From positions 1-35,664 of IMG/VR virus record IMGVR_UViG_3300044613_001728: a stretch of DNA of 35,664 nucleotides. One strand, given 5' to 3'. The translations under genes were made by a program, and so were the position numbers. A model generated the notes under the pieces. The model was not told the DNA's origin, ran no database searches, and worked only from the letters and a program-made list of their open reading frames with translations. Below, piece after piece: positions 6,584 through 12,961 of the stretch (position 1 is its first letter; each line of letters begins with the position of its first letter). Source of the DNA: a virus.

Positions 6584-6910
6584 ATGAGTGAAGTTCGTGT
6601 AACATATTATGGCAAATCTGGCAATAAAAAAATTGCTTTTTTTAAAATAAATAAAGAATCAATTTTAGAATTAGTAGAAACAAAAGATTATGTTTCTCCA
6701 ATAAAAATAGATCCCGATATACAAAAAAAATTAAAACACGAAGAAATACAAAAACAAATAAAACCCAGAATAGGATTTGGAGAAGTTGTTGCATCCTTTA
6801 CTAAATTATTTGGTTTTAAACCCTGTGCACCATGTAATAAACGCAGACAATATTTAAACAGAATAACTCCAATTTTTATTGCAAATATTATTGGTAAGTT
6901 CTATAAATAA
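6584..6910 (+). CDS. Small basic protein with a CxxC motif, 108 aa
   Basis: An AAGGA ribosome site precedes the ATG. The N-terminal part is Lys-rich. The C-terminus carries KPCAPCNKRRQYLNRI (residues 80-95), a Cys-x2-Cys followed by a basic helix, a pattern I have seen in several small phage proteins near tail genes. With two cysteines it could bind zinc as a dimer or with a partner. It is co-transcribed with the Cys-rich protein 9 bases upstream. Function unknown. Confidence 0.65.
   Translation: MSEVRVTYYGKSGNKKIAFFKINKESILELVETKDYVSPIKIDPDIQKKLKHEEIQKQIKPRIGFGEVVASFTKLFGFKPCAPCNKRRQYLNRITPIFIANIIGKFYK
6902..6909 (+). promoter_or_regulatory. T4-type late promoter box TATAAATA
   Basis: Exact TATAAATA overlapping the 3' end of the preceding gene and ending 6 bases before the ATG at 6916, with no Shine-Dalgarno between. 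Confidence 0.55.
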
Positions 6911-6915
6911 TTTAT

Positions 6916-7122
6916 ATGGCAAAGCAAAGAATAAAAAATAAAAATCGAAAACCAAAAGAAGATTTTAGTTATTACTTTGTTGCTCATGTAGATTCTTCTG
7001 GAGAAGTTACTCCTTTGTTGCTTACAGATGTTGAATATAAGAAAGCAAAGCAGAGAGCACTTAAAAATAAAGAAGATGTTCCAGAAAATTTTATAATTTT
7101 TTCACAGGGTTCTAAGAGCTAA
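6916..7122 (+). CDS. Small basic hypothetical protein, 68 aa
   Basis: A Lys/Arg-rich N-terminus (MAKQRIKNKNRKPKEDF) is followed by a short beta-like stretch (YYFVAHVDSSG, PLLLTDVEYKKAKQRA). Function unknown. The predicted transcript starts at or near the ATG from the TATAAATA box immediately upstream. It is followed closely by the Dps-like gene, which has its own CTAAATA box overlapping this stop codon. Confidence 0.6.
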   Translation: MAKQRIKNKNRKPKEDFSYYFVAHVDSSGEVTPLLLTDVEYKKAKQRALKNKEDVPENFIIFSQGSKS

Positions 7123-7125
7123 ATA
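7119..7125 (+). promoter_or_regulatory. Late-promoter-like box CTAAATA
   Basis: CTAAATA covers the stop codon of the preceding gene and ends 7 bases before the ATG at 7133. No ribosome site is visible. Confidence 0.45.
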
Positions 7126-7132
7126 TTATACT

Positions 7133-7495
7133 ATGTCATGCATTCAAAAACTTGTAAATTTTCAAATTGAAATTCGTTTTCACCACTGGGGAACTCAATC
7201 CTATTCGGCACACAAAGCCCTAGGAAAGCTCTACGAGGGCTTGGATCCACTAATTGACTCCTTTACCGAAGAACTGCTCGGAGTCAAGGGAAGGCAAGAG
7301 TTACGAGGAATTAATAGCCTTGAACTCAACGGAGCTTTTAAGACTAACGCATTATCTGTTGTTGAATCTTTAGAAGAATATTTAATGAATGAAATTCCAA
7401 AAGAATTAAATGAGAACCAAACATCCTTGTTAAATATAAGAGATGAGATGCTTGGTCTGGTTCAACAAACCAAGTATCTCCTAACGTTAAGTTAA
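7133..7495 (+). CDS. Dps/ferritin-like helical protein, 120 aa
   Basis: Helical throughout. Residues 17-48 (FHHWGTQSYSAHKALGKLYEG, then DPLIDSFTEELLG) follow the Dps/ferritin pattern of H-W, a spaced His, L-Y, and D with downstream Glu residues. The protein is shorter than true Dps (about 160 aa), so the four-helix bundle may be minimal. Possible roles are iron or oxidant protection of DNA, or simply a helical structural fold. Whether the metal site is complete is uncertain. It is followed by an AAGGAG ribosome site and a second small gene. Confidence 0.6.
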   Translation: MSCIQKLVNFQIEIRFHHWGTQSYSAHKALGKLYEGLDPLIDSFTEELLGVKGRQELRGINSLELNGAFKTNALSVVESLEEYLMNEIPKELNENQTSLLNIRDEMLGLVQQTKYLLTLS

Positions 7496-7505
7496 GGAGT
7501 TACAA

Positions 7506-7871
7506 ATGAAAATCCCAGAGCTAGTTTACGAAATTCGCAACTTGGCTCGCAAAGAAGAAGATCCCGTCAAAAAGGATCTTTTTTATCAATGCGCCAAATC
7601 AATGGAAATTCTTGGCAATCTTGCAAAGATATCAGATCTTGCAGTTGCAGAACATGCAGCAGCAGATGCTCCAGCCATAAACGAAGATGACAATATCAAG
7701 TGGAATATTGATGATGTAACTTTAAAAATGCTTGAAGAATACATAGAAGCTTTGGTCCACTATGGATTCATGGACAAAGATGATCGTTGGCCATATGGCG
7801 AACAACCATTTACAAAATTTGTATCAAAATATTTAAAATCTCAAATTGTAAACGATTCTAACACCGAATAA
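7506..7871 (+). CDS. Hypothetical acidic protein, 121 aa
   Basis: Preceded by a strong AAGGAG ribosome site 10 bases after the Dps-like gene, so probably in the same operon. The protein is acidic and mainly helical (residues 1-50), with an Ala/Glu/Asp-rich linker near residue 55 and a C-terminal Trp/aromatic part (DDRWPYGEQPF). No family recognised. Its last 31 bases overlap the convergent metallopeptidase gene, and a terminator-like hairpin covers the stop. Confidence 0.7.
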   Translation: MKIPELVYEIRNLARKEEDPVKKDLFYQCAKSMEILGNLAKISDLAVAEHAAADAPAINEDDNIKWNIDDVTLKMLEEYIEALVHYGFMDKDDRWPYGEQPFTKFVSKYLKSQIVNDSNTE

Positions 7872-8440
7872 ACCTTCGGTGGTATCGTTTTGTGGCTAAG
7901 AACAGCCATATTTGATGGCATAATCTTCAAAACATACTTGCTATAGTATGGATTTCGCTTGTATGAGTGAAATTTACGAGTTTTTTCCATCAAAAAGTGG
8001 CTGTAGATGTATACGTGGGCTCGTTTTGCGTACATTTTGCTGTTAATGGCTAGGTTGAAGTCCTTGATGATCTTCATGGCCCGTCTTTCGCAGTCTCTCT
8101 CCATGGCTCGTACAATGAAAAAAGCCCTTTTTACCTTTTTGATAGGATAATTTTTGCCTTTTAGCCACGCATCAACCACATAAGAAGCGTCATAAGATTT
8201 TGTATAAATTTTTGCGTTGTTTATGTATTGCAAAAAATGGCAATATTCATGTACCAGAACCTGCATAAATTCATTTGCTTTGCCTGCTACAGCAATAGCC
8301 TTTCCAGATTCATCAAAATATCCAGAACAACGGAAACCATCTACATTTACATGCTTTCCACGGCCAATAATAAGTTTCATACCGTACTCTGCGAGATGTT
8401 GCCTCACAAATTTTACGAACTGACGATTGCTCTGAGCCAT
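7841..8440 (-). CDS. Zinc metallopeptidase-like protein (HEYCH), 199 aa
   Basis: HEYCH at residues 64-68, inside VLVHEYCHFLQY, is an HExxH zinc site with the catalytic Glu. A downstream RAMERDCERRAMKII helix (E114, E118) could give the third ligand, as in gluzincins of the ImmA/IrrE or minigluzincin kind. No signal peptide, so it acts in the cytoplasm. The target cannot be read from sequence; options are host regulatory proteins or virion processing. A GGAGG ribosome site lies just upstream of the ATG at 8440, preceded by a CTAAATA box, so late expression is likely. It converges with the gene ending at 7871. Confidence 0.75.
   Translation of the reverse strand: MAQSNRQFVKFVRQHLAEYGMKLIIGRGKHVNVDGFRCSGYFDESGKAIAVAGKANEFMQVLVHEYCHFLQYINNAKIYTKSYDASYVVDAWLKGKNYPIKKVKRAFFIVRAMERDCERRAMKIIKDFNLAINSKMYAKRAHVYIYSHFLMEKTRKFHSYKRNPYYSKYVLKIMPSNMAVLSHKTIPPKVYSVLESFTI
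7851..7889. terminator. Terminator-like hairpin between convergent genes
   Basis: An outer arm AACGAT (7851-7856) pairs with ATCGTT (7884-7889) and an inner arm CACCGAA (7862-7868) pairs with TTCGGTG (7875-7881). A short TTTT follows on the plus strand. It lies in the overlap of two convergent coding ends. Confidence 0.5.
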
Positions 8441-8461
8441 AGGGCCTCCTTCAGTCAGAAT

Positions 8462-8468
8462 TATTTAG
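8462..8468 (-). promoter_or_regulatory. Late-promoter-like box CTAAATA
   Basis: The minus strand reads CTAAATA, 21 bases before the metallopeptidase ATG (8440), leaving room for a short leader with GGAGG. Confidence 0.5.
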
Positions 8469-8476
8469 GGAATTGC

Positions 8477-8504
8477 TTGACCAACACGATATGTGGTGTA
8501 TATT
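8477..8504 (+). promoter_or_regulatory. Sigma70-like promoter, TTGACC-N16-TATATT
   Basis: TTGACC at 8477-8482 and TATATT at 8499-8504 with a 16-base spacer. It is followed by an AAAGGA ribosome site and the ATG at 8535. Closely similar to the GMP reductase promoter (shared TTGACCAA). Confidence 0.65.
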
Positions 8505-8534
8505 AACGTAACTTCTTATAAGAAAGGAAAGTTT

Positions 8535-8771
8535 ATGGAAATTACTACTGTTGATCGTCCGACCAAAATTCAGAGAGTGTTTGATTTTATGCGCAGCGGT
8601 GCATCTTTGACCGCTGGTGAGGCTCGCAAGCGTTTCCGCGTTACCAATATGCGCGCAACGATGCATGACCTTCGTGAGGCTTTTGATCGCTTTGACATGA
8701 ACTACACCGTAGTTCGTGAAACAAAGAATGGTCGTTCGTACTACCGTGTAGTCCGTAACCGGTCTCGATAA
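8535..8771 (+). CDS. Small winged-helix / HTH-like DNA-binding protein, 78 aa
   Basis: The start is the ATG at 8535 after AGAAAGGAAA; an earlier in-frame ATG at 8493 lies inside the promoter. The pattern of RVFDFMRSGASLTAGEARKRF, then RVTNMRATMHDLREAF, then a beta wing (YTVVRETKNGRSYYRVV) matches small phage wHTH proteins in which SLT/S-x-EAR marks the first helix. It is strongly basic. The strong promoter and terminator make it a single-gene unit, so it may be an early or middle regulator. The DNA target is unknown. Confidence 0.7.
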   Translation: MEITTVDRPTKIQRVFDFMRSGASLTAGEARKRFRVTNMRATMHDLREAFDRFDMNYTVVRETKNGRSYYRVVRNRSR

Positions 8772-8792
8772 AATTTAAAAAAGTTTTATCAA

Positions 8793-8820
8793 ATAAAACC
8801 CACTTAACGGTGGGTTTTAT
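8793..8820. terminator. Intrinsic terminator, bidirectional
   Basis: An 11-bp perfect stem (ATAAAACCCAC at 8793-8803, GTGGGTTTTAT at 8810-8820) with a 6-base loop. U-tracts arise on both strands. It serves the wHTH gene and the convergent minus-strand operon, whose stop codon lies within the stem. Confidence 0.85.
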
Positions 8821-10091
8821 CCTATTTCGACATTTAAGTCTATTGTTACTGGCCCAGCAAATTCAAAATAAAGATCTCTTGGAGATGTTGATTGCTTGAC
8901 ATATATGATTCCACCTTGATCAAAACCAGGAGTACCAGTATAATATAAATTTTGTGTAATCAAATTTACTTTATTGCTATCAGAATACACATTTACTGTG
9001 TACCCCTTTAATGATGGATGACTCAAATCAATTTTGAATCCATTGTCAATAGGAACAGATATAAAAGTTGAAGATCTTAAAACATAAGATGTTGGATAGT
9101 TCAAAAGCAATCTTGCGGTAAAATTACCATTTGTATCGGTTGATTCAATTATTGCTGCAAATATGGAAGCATCAAATGTAAATGTCTTGTCTGCACTTGC
9201 AGCATTATATGAACTGTCTGTCAATCTTGAACAAGAATCGCATAGGATCCATTGAGTGCTATAAGTAGCGCCTTCATATTGACTTCGTAAAAATGCTTGA
9301 AGTTCATTTTGTTTTTCAAAACAATTTACTTGGTTGCCAAAACCATCATAAACAACATAACACCCAGTGGTCTTGGTACTTTTTGCCAGTATGTCTGGAT
9401 TGGAATTGCCTCTTAAAAATTGAGTTATTGTAGTTTGTTGTGTTGACAGATTCTCATTTGTAAGAGTAACACCACAATAAATTAACTCTTGTTTGTCTTT
9501 TAGTTGCACAGATCCAGATACTAAAAGTTTTCCAGAATTAAGAGTTGATCCAGCTATTTCAACATACTCTTGTTTAGAAAATACAGATCCAAGAATACCT
9601 TTATTCATGACAGATTTAAATCTGGAATCATTTAATGTATTCTTTATCCAATTTGAATTGGTCGCTCCTGCATAACCAGTAGAATACTGTGGAGGTTTTA
9701 CAAAATTGTTTTTATTGTAATACTTGTAAGCATTATCATATGTAAACCCAGAAACAATCCCACCAATTATCAATTTATCATTATTTGTTAAAGATTGTAA
9801 ACTGAATACACCAGAAATGTCTCTGAGAATATCTAGATCTGAATCATAATAATTACCATTACTGAGTGCAAAGGTAGTTCCAGATGGAGTGTTTTTAAAC
9901 AATTTTACTATTGTTGTTCTATCCGAATTATCATAACATTCAGAATAATCAATATAGCAACTGGTTCCGGCTATAGAAACATTTGGCGAAGAATTAACAT
10001 ATCCCTTGGTAAACACTGGATCGTATGTGGATCCAGTAATTTCAAAACCATAATTTTGAATTACTTGAGATGCTGTTAAAAAGAACGACAT
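8817..10091 (-). CDS. Probable virion protein, 424 aa
   Basis: Not assigned to a named family. Sequence is Ser/Thr/Asn/Tyr/Gly-rich with many predicted beta strands and low charge, as in phage fibre, whisker or decoration proteins. Two cysteine pairs (CDSCSR near residues 284-289, CYIDYSECYD near 46-55) are notable. It begins 1 base after the stop of the 307-aa gene, so both are made from the late promoter at 11041. It ends inside a strong terminator. By inference it is part of a fibre or surface structure. Confidence 0.65.
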   Translation of the reverse strand: MSFFLTASQVIQNYGFEITGSTYDPVFTKGYVNSSPNVSIAGTSCYIDYSECYDNSDRTTIVKLFKNTPSGTTFALSNGNYYDSDLDILRDISGVFSLQSLTNNDKLIIGGIVSGFTYDNAYKYYNKNNFVKPPQYSTGYAGATNSNWIKNTLNDSRFKSVMNKGILGSVFSKQEYVEIAGSTLNSGKLLVSGSVQLKDKQELIYCGVTLTNENLSTQQTTITQFLRGNSNPDILAKSTKTTGCYVVYDGFGNQVNCFEKQNELQAFLRSQYEGATYSTQWILCDSCSRLTDSSYNAASADKTFTFDASIFAAIIESTDTNGNFTARLLLNYPTSYVLRSSTFISVPIDNGFKIDLSHPSLKGYTVNVYSDSNKVNLITQNLYYTGTPGFDQGGIIYVKQSTSPRDLYFEFAGPVTIDLNVEIG

Positions 10092-10092
10092 A

Positions 10093-11016
10093 TTATGATG
10101 CTAGATATGTAATTACTTGTGTTCCGGTGTTTGAAATTGCGTAGACAGTATTTGTGTTAATTACATTCAAAGATACACTTTCACCGGGATCAAGAGCATA
10201 TCCAAAAGATGATCCTAGTAATCCAGATGTATTGCCGATATAAACAAAGTCTGTATTGGTTGAAAGTGCTTTGATATTAATTTCTGCAGTAGTTGTATAG
10301 CCACCAGAATCCATTTGGCCTACTGCAGCAGAAGATACAGATAGTCTTCCTGTCTTAAATGCAGATGGTCGCCCAACTCCAAGAGCAGTTAAATCTGTTC
10401 TTAAACCAACTACTTGACCGTAAATTGCGGTCATGCCAGTCATAATAGTTGTATCATTAATATTTAAGGCATAGCCACCAGAGAAACCTTGTACAGATAA
10501 TGTAGTTCCAACTGTAGCATTAATTGCTGCTCCGACAACGCTGACCTTTAATGCATCTCCAGAAGTTCCGATACCAGCTCCGCTGGAATCTACAAGATTG
10601 GCATAAACGTAAGTTAGACCACTTGGGCCCCATACAGATACTGAATCTGTTGCTTTGGTAAGTGGGCGCCCACCCGTAACTTCAACTCTAGTACCAGACT
10701 GGGTAGATACAAATACAGGGGAGCCACTTAAACCAATAGCATTTACTGTTCCGCTTACTACTACAGGGCCTCCAGCAGGACCTTGTACATAAATGGTACC
10801 AGTGAAACCAGAGATGGTAGCAGTCATGCCAGCTGCAATTGTTACTGGCAGTGGCGAGCTGCTGGTTACAACCGTAGCGGTTCCAGTAGCACCATATGCA
10901 AGCTTCATCATTTGGAAATGGGCAGTTATACCACCAAAGCGAGCTACGTCAGTAGCAACGGCAGCGGTTAAACCAGAAGTTTCAATAACAATGTTTGTAT
11001 CGTTGTCTACGGCCAT
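10093..11016 (-). CDS. Probable virion surface/fibre protein with repeats, 307 aa
   Basis: Ala/Gly/Ser/Thr/Val-rich and almost without Cys or His. Repeating short beta segments (VVVSGTVNAIGLSG, LKVSVVGAAINATVG, LSVQGFSGG) suggest a beta-helical or Ig-like fibre. The C-terminal 70 residues look like a compact beta-sandwich (DFVYIGNTSGLLG, LDPGESVSLNV) resembling decoration or fibre-tip domains. An AGAGGA ribosome site and a CTAAATA late box lie upstream. First gene of a two-gene operon. Confidence 0.65.
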   Translation of the reverse strand: MAVDNDTNIVIETSGLTAAVATDVARFGGITAHFQMMKLAYGATGTATVVTSSSPLPVTIAAGMTATISGFTGTIYVQGPAGGPVVVSGTVNAIGLSGSPVFVSTQSGTRVEVTGGRPLTKATDSVSVWGPSGLTYVYANLVDSSGAGIGTSGDALKVSVVGAAINATVGTTLSVQGFSGGYALNINDTTIMTGMTAIYGQVVGLRTDLTALGVGRPSAFKTGRLSVSSAAVGQMDSGGYTTTAEINIKALSTNTDFVYIGNTSGLLGSSFGYALDPGESVSLNVINTNTVYAISNTGTQVITYLAS

Positions 11017-11040
11017 GGTATCCTCTAAATAGTTCTAGAA

Positions 11041-11047
11041 TATTTAG
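11041..11047 (-). promoter_or_regulatory. Late-promoter-like box CTAAATA
   Basis: The minus strand reads CTAAATA 24 bases upstream of the ATG at 11016, with AGAGGA between. Confidence 0.55.
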
Positions 11048-11060
11048 GTGTATTAAATTA

Positions 11061-11088
11061 TTGGATATTGTGAATATGGTGGTATACT
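11061..11088 (+). promoter_or_regulatory. Sigma70-like promoter, TTGGAT-N16-TATACT
   Basis: TTGGAT at 11061-11066 and TATACT at 11083-11088. The gp33-like ATG at 11095 is only 6 bases further, so the mRNA would be leaderless. Confidence 0.5.
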
Positions 11089-11094
11089 GATTAT

Positions 11095-11331
11095 ATGTAC
11101 ATAGACGAAGCAGCCAAAGAAAAATTTTCTTCAAAGGTTTTAGATAGAGTAAAATTAACACATCTGTCTTTTATGGATTGTGTTCTTGAGTTGGCAGAGG
11201 AACTAAATTTAGATCCCTCTGCAGCTGGAAAACTTCTAACTAAACCTTTAATTGAAAAAATTGAAAATGAAGCAAAAAATCTTCATTTGATCAAAACAAA
11301 AATAAAAACCAAGAAACTCCCAGTTGACTAA
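11095..11331 (+). CDS. 33: gp33-like late transcription coactivator, 78 aa
   Basis: Small helical protein. The core (SFMDCVLELAEELNLDPSAAGKLLTKPLIEKIENEAKNLHL region, residues 25-65) follows the pattern of T4-type late promoter accessory proteins, which bridge the sliding clamp to the phage sigma factor gp55 on host RNA polymerase. T4 gp33 is 112 aa, so this is a shortened form. It sits directly upstream of gp32; in T4 the two are also near neighbours. The many TATAAATA-type boxes in the window require this kind of coactivator. The gp32 promoter overlaps its last codons. Confidence 0.7.
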   Translation: MYIDEAAKEKFSSKVLDRVKLTHLSFMDCVLELAEELNLDPSAAGKLLTKPLIEKIENEAKNLHLIKTKIKTKKLPVD

Positions 11332-11351
11332 CCATCTACTTGGGCTATAAT
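11324..11351 (+). promoter_or_regulatory. Strong sigma70-like promoter of gp32, TTGACT-N16-TATAAT
   Basis: TTGACT at 11324-11329, a 16-base spacer and a perfect TATAAT at 11346-11351. The -35 overlaps the stop of the gp33-like gene. Confidence 0.75.
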
Positions 11352-11364
11352 TAGAATAGAAAGG

Positions 11365-11381
11365 CCGAGGTAGGTCCTCGG
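11365..11381 (+). promoter_or_regulatory. Leader hairpin just upstream of gp32
   Basis: CCGAGG (11365-11370) pairs with CCTCGG (11376-11381) around TAGGT. It ends 9 bases before the ATG and contains the only Shine-Dalgarno-like GAGGT. It could mask the ribosome site and act as a translational operator, as gp32 leaders do in T4. Confidence 0.5.
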
Positions 11382-11390
11382 GAATATACT

Positions 11391-12248
11391 ATGTCAAACT
11401 TTGCAGATTTTAAGAAGAAGAGTAAGAACTCAGTCGCATCTCTAACCGAGCGTATGGATAAGCTCACCTCTAAGGAGAGTTACAAGGACGAACGTCTTTG
11501 GAAGCCCGGTATCGATAAGTCGGGCAATGGATACGCTGTAATCCGTTTCCTGCCTGAAATTCAGGGAGAAGATACCCCCTTCGTATCAATGTACAGCCAT
11601 GCCTTCAAGGGCAAGGGTGGTTGGCTGTTTGAAAACTGCCCCACTACAATTGGTGAGAAGTGTCCAATTTGTCAGGGTAACACGGAACTTTGGAATAGCG
11701 GTATTGAAGATGATAAGAACATTGCACGGAATCGTAAGCGTAAGTTGGCTTACATCTCCAATATTCTTGTAATTGAAGATCCTGCTAATCCAGAAAATAA
11801 GGGAAAGGTTTTCCTTTATCAGTATGGCACCAAGATCTTCCAAAAGATCCAGAGTCTTGCTCATCCAGAGTATCAGGATGAGGTTGCAGTTGACCCATTC
11901 AACTTCTGGACTGGTGCAGATTTTAAGATCAAGATTCGTAATGTCGGAGGTTACGTCAATTATGATCGGTCAGAATTTGCATCTCCTGCTCCTCTTCTCG
12001 GTGGAGATGACAAGAAGCTAGAGGAACTTTGGAAGAAGCAGTACCCTCTAAAGCCATTTGTTGATAAGAGCCAGTTCAAGAGTTTCGCAGAACTCACTGA
12101 ACGATACAAGAAGGCTGTTGGCGATGATGTTCGTGCTCAGTTTACTGAAAGTAAGAACATTGAGGATGATGTGACAGACACAGTGGTGTCTGAAGATATT
12201 GAGGAAAAGGATCCTCTAAAGTACTTCTCCGAGATGGAGAACGATTGA
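11391..12248 (+). CDS. 32: Single-stranded DNA-binding protein (gp32)
   Basis: 285 aa (T4: 301). It coats single-stranded DNA during replication, recombination and repair. The basic N-terminal cooperativity segment is visible (KKKSKNS, residues 8-14). The OB-fold core holds the zinc site H70, C83, C91, C94 (SHAFKG and ENCPTTIGEKCPICQ), as in T4 gp32. The C-terminus (from about 245) is acidic (EDDVTDTVVSEDIEEKD), the usual partner-binding tail. Codons are more GC-rich than those of the late genes, consistent with high early expression. A strong promoter and a hairpin leader precede it and a GC-rich terminator follows. Confidence 0.93.
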   Translation: MSNFADFKKKSKNSVASLTERMDKLTSKESYKDERLWKPGIDKSGNGYAVIRFLPEIQGEDTPFVSMYSHAFKGKGGWLFENCPTTIGEKCPICQGNTELWNSGIEDDKNIARNRKRKLAYISNILVIEDPANPENKGKVFLYQYGTKIFQKIQSLAHPEYQDEVAVDPFNFWTGADFKIKIRNVGGYVNYDRSEFASPAPLLGGDDKKLEELWKKQYPLKPFVDKSQFKSFAELTERYKKAVGDDVRAQFTESKNIEDDVTDTVVSEDIEEKDPLKYFSEMEND

Positions 12249-12249
12249 G

Positions 12250-12273
12250 AAAAGCCCCCGCAAGGGGGCTTTT
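12250..12273 (+). terminator. Intrinsic terminator after gp32
   Basis: A 10-bp stem (AAAAGCCCCC / GGGGGCTTTT) with a GCAA tetraloop and a T-run. It also lies just past the stop of the convergent minus-strand operon (12275). Confidence 0.9.
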
Positions 12274-12274
12274 T

Positions 12275-12757
12275 TTATCCCCAAGAAGGTCTGCCAGTAG
12301 ATCTTCCCAATCTATCAAAAAACATAATGTTTTTTTGCATGATTGATACTCTTGATTCTGTCAATGCCGTATCGTTTTTAACTAAATCTTGTTTTCTTCC
12401 TATTTGGGCATTTAATTCATGTAGTGCAGAATGAATGGTATTCATTTCTTTGTATAGATTTTCTTGGCTAGACGTAGCACTAGATAACGATGCTTGGGCT
12501 TGTTCGGCTTGTGAAACAATCGGCCCTGTTTGAAGTAATATTGAATCCATTTTACCAGACATTGGAGCCATAACTTCCCTATCTGGAATAGTTGTAGTTC
12601 TGGGATCAATAGTTATTTTTTCTGGTTCGGGTGTTTTTATTTCAGATAATTCAATTTTATAAGGTGAATCGCTTACCTTTACATCGGTATTGATGTATTG
12701 ATTAAACCTTGATTGTTCTGCTTGAAAATCTATATTGAATGTATTGTCTTCTGTCAT
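12275..12757 (-). CDS. Hypothetical coiled-coil protein, 160 aa
   Basis: Not recognised. The N-terminal half is Pro/Asp/Ile-rich and probably extended. The C-terminal half (residues 75-140) is a long helical, Gln/Ser/Ala/Leu-rich stretch likely to form a coiled coil. It starts 3 bases after the stop of the -1-frame extension and ends the operon. In lambda-like phages the gene after the G/GT chaperone is the tape measure. This one is much too short for that role, but an interaction with the hub or tape measure is plausible by context. Confidence 0.65.
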   Translation of the reverse strand: MTEDNTFNIDFQAEQSRFNQYINTDVKVSDSPYKIELSEIKTPEPEKITIDPRTTTIPDREVMAPMSGKMDSILLQTGPIVSQAEQAQASLSSATSSQENLYKEMNTIHSALHELNAQIGRKQDLVKNDTALTESRVSIMQKNIMFFDRLGRSTGRPSWG

Positions 12758-12760
12758 AGG

Positions 12761-12955
12761 TTACATCATTGTAAATGGGTTATTATTTTGAGTTTGCTTT
12801 TGTGCTTCTATATGATCTAAAAGTAAATTAATATAAATTTCTCTTTCCCATACCATCATGTTTTCAATATCAGTTATGTTCCAAGAAAAAGAATTTACTA
12901 ATTTAAAATTAGATTTATAGTAATCGGTAAGATCAAAATATCTTACCGAAAGATA
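12761..12955 (-). CDS. -1 frame extension of the gp26-like protein (gp51/T-like domain)
   Basis: 64 codons open in the -1 frame relative to gp26-like, entered at the T7 run (12955-12961) and ending at TAA 12763-12761. It fills the only gap in a tightly packed operon. The peptide has a helical ENMMVWEREIYINLLLDHIEAQ core. The first internal ATGs (12862 and 12859) have no Shine-Dalgarno and would give only about 32-33 residues, so frameshift expression is favoured. The fusion would be 282 aa (218 + 64). It is analogous to the T part of lambda GT. In T4, genes 26 and 51 are adjacent, just before the hub and tape-measure genes. Confidence 0.7.
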   Translation of the reverse strand, partial: YLSVRYFDLTDYYKSNFKLVNSFSWNITDIENMMVWEREIYINLLLDHIEAQKQTQNNNPFTMM

Positions 12956-12961
12956 AAAAAA
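12925..12961 (-). promoter_or_regulatory. Programmed -1 ribosomal frameshift signal
   Basis: Read on the minus strand: a T7 slippery heptamer (12961-12955) placed as T TTT TTT in the gp26-like frame, a 6-base spacer ATCTTT (12954-12949), then a perfect 9-bp hairpin CGGTAAGAT / ATCTTACCG (12948-12925) with a 6-base loop. The zero-frame TAA lies inside the 5' arm. All three canonical elements are present in the right phase and spacing. Confidence 0.8.

Noticed and set aside
8493-8534. Upstream ATG start for the wHTH gene
   Set aside because: It lies inside the promoter spacer, while the ATG at 8535 has a good ribosome site.
12250-12273. CRISPR or mobile-element related hairpins
   Set aside because: The strong hairpins at 8793, 12250 and 34412 are single intrinsic terminators. 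No repeat array, IS ends or transposase were found.
12761-12862. Independent short gene starting at the internal ATG pair (about 32-33 codons)
   Set aside because: No ribosome site lies upstream and the frame is open well before the ATGs up to the slippery site, so the frameshift extension explains it better.
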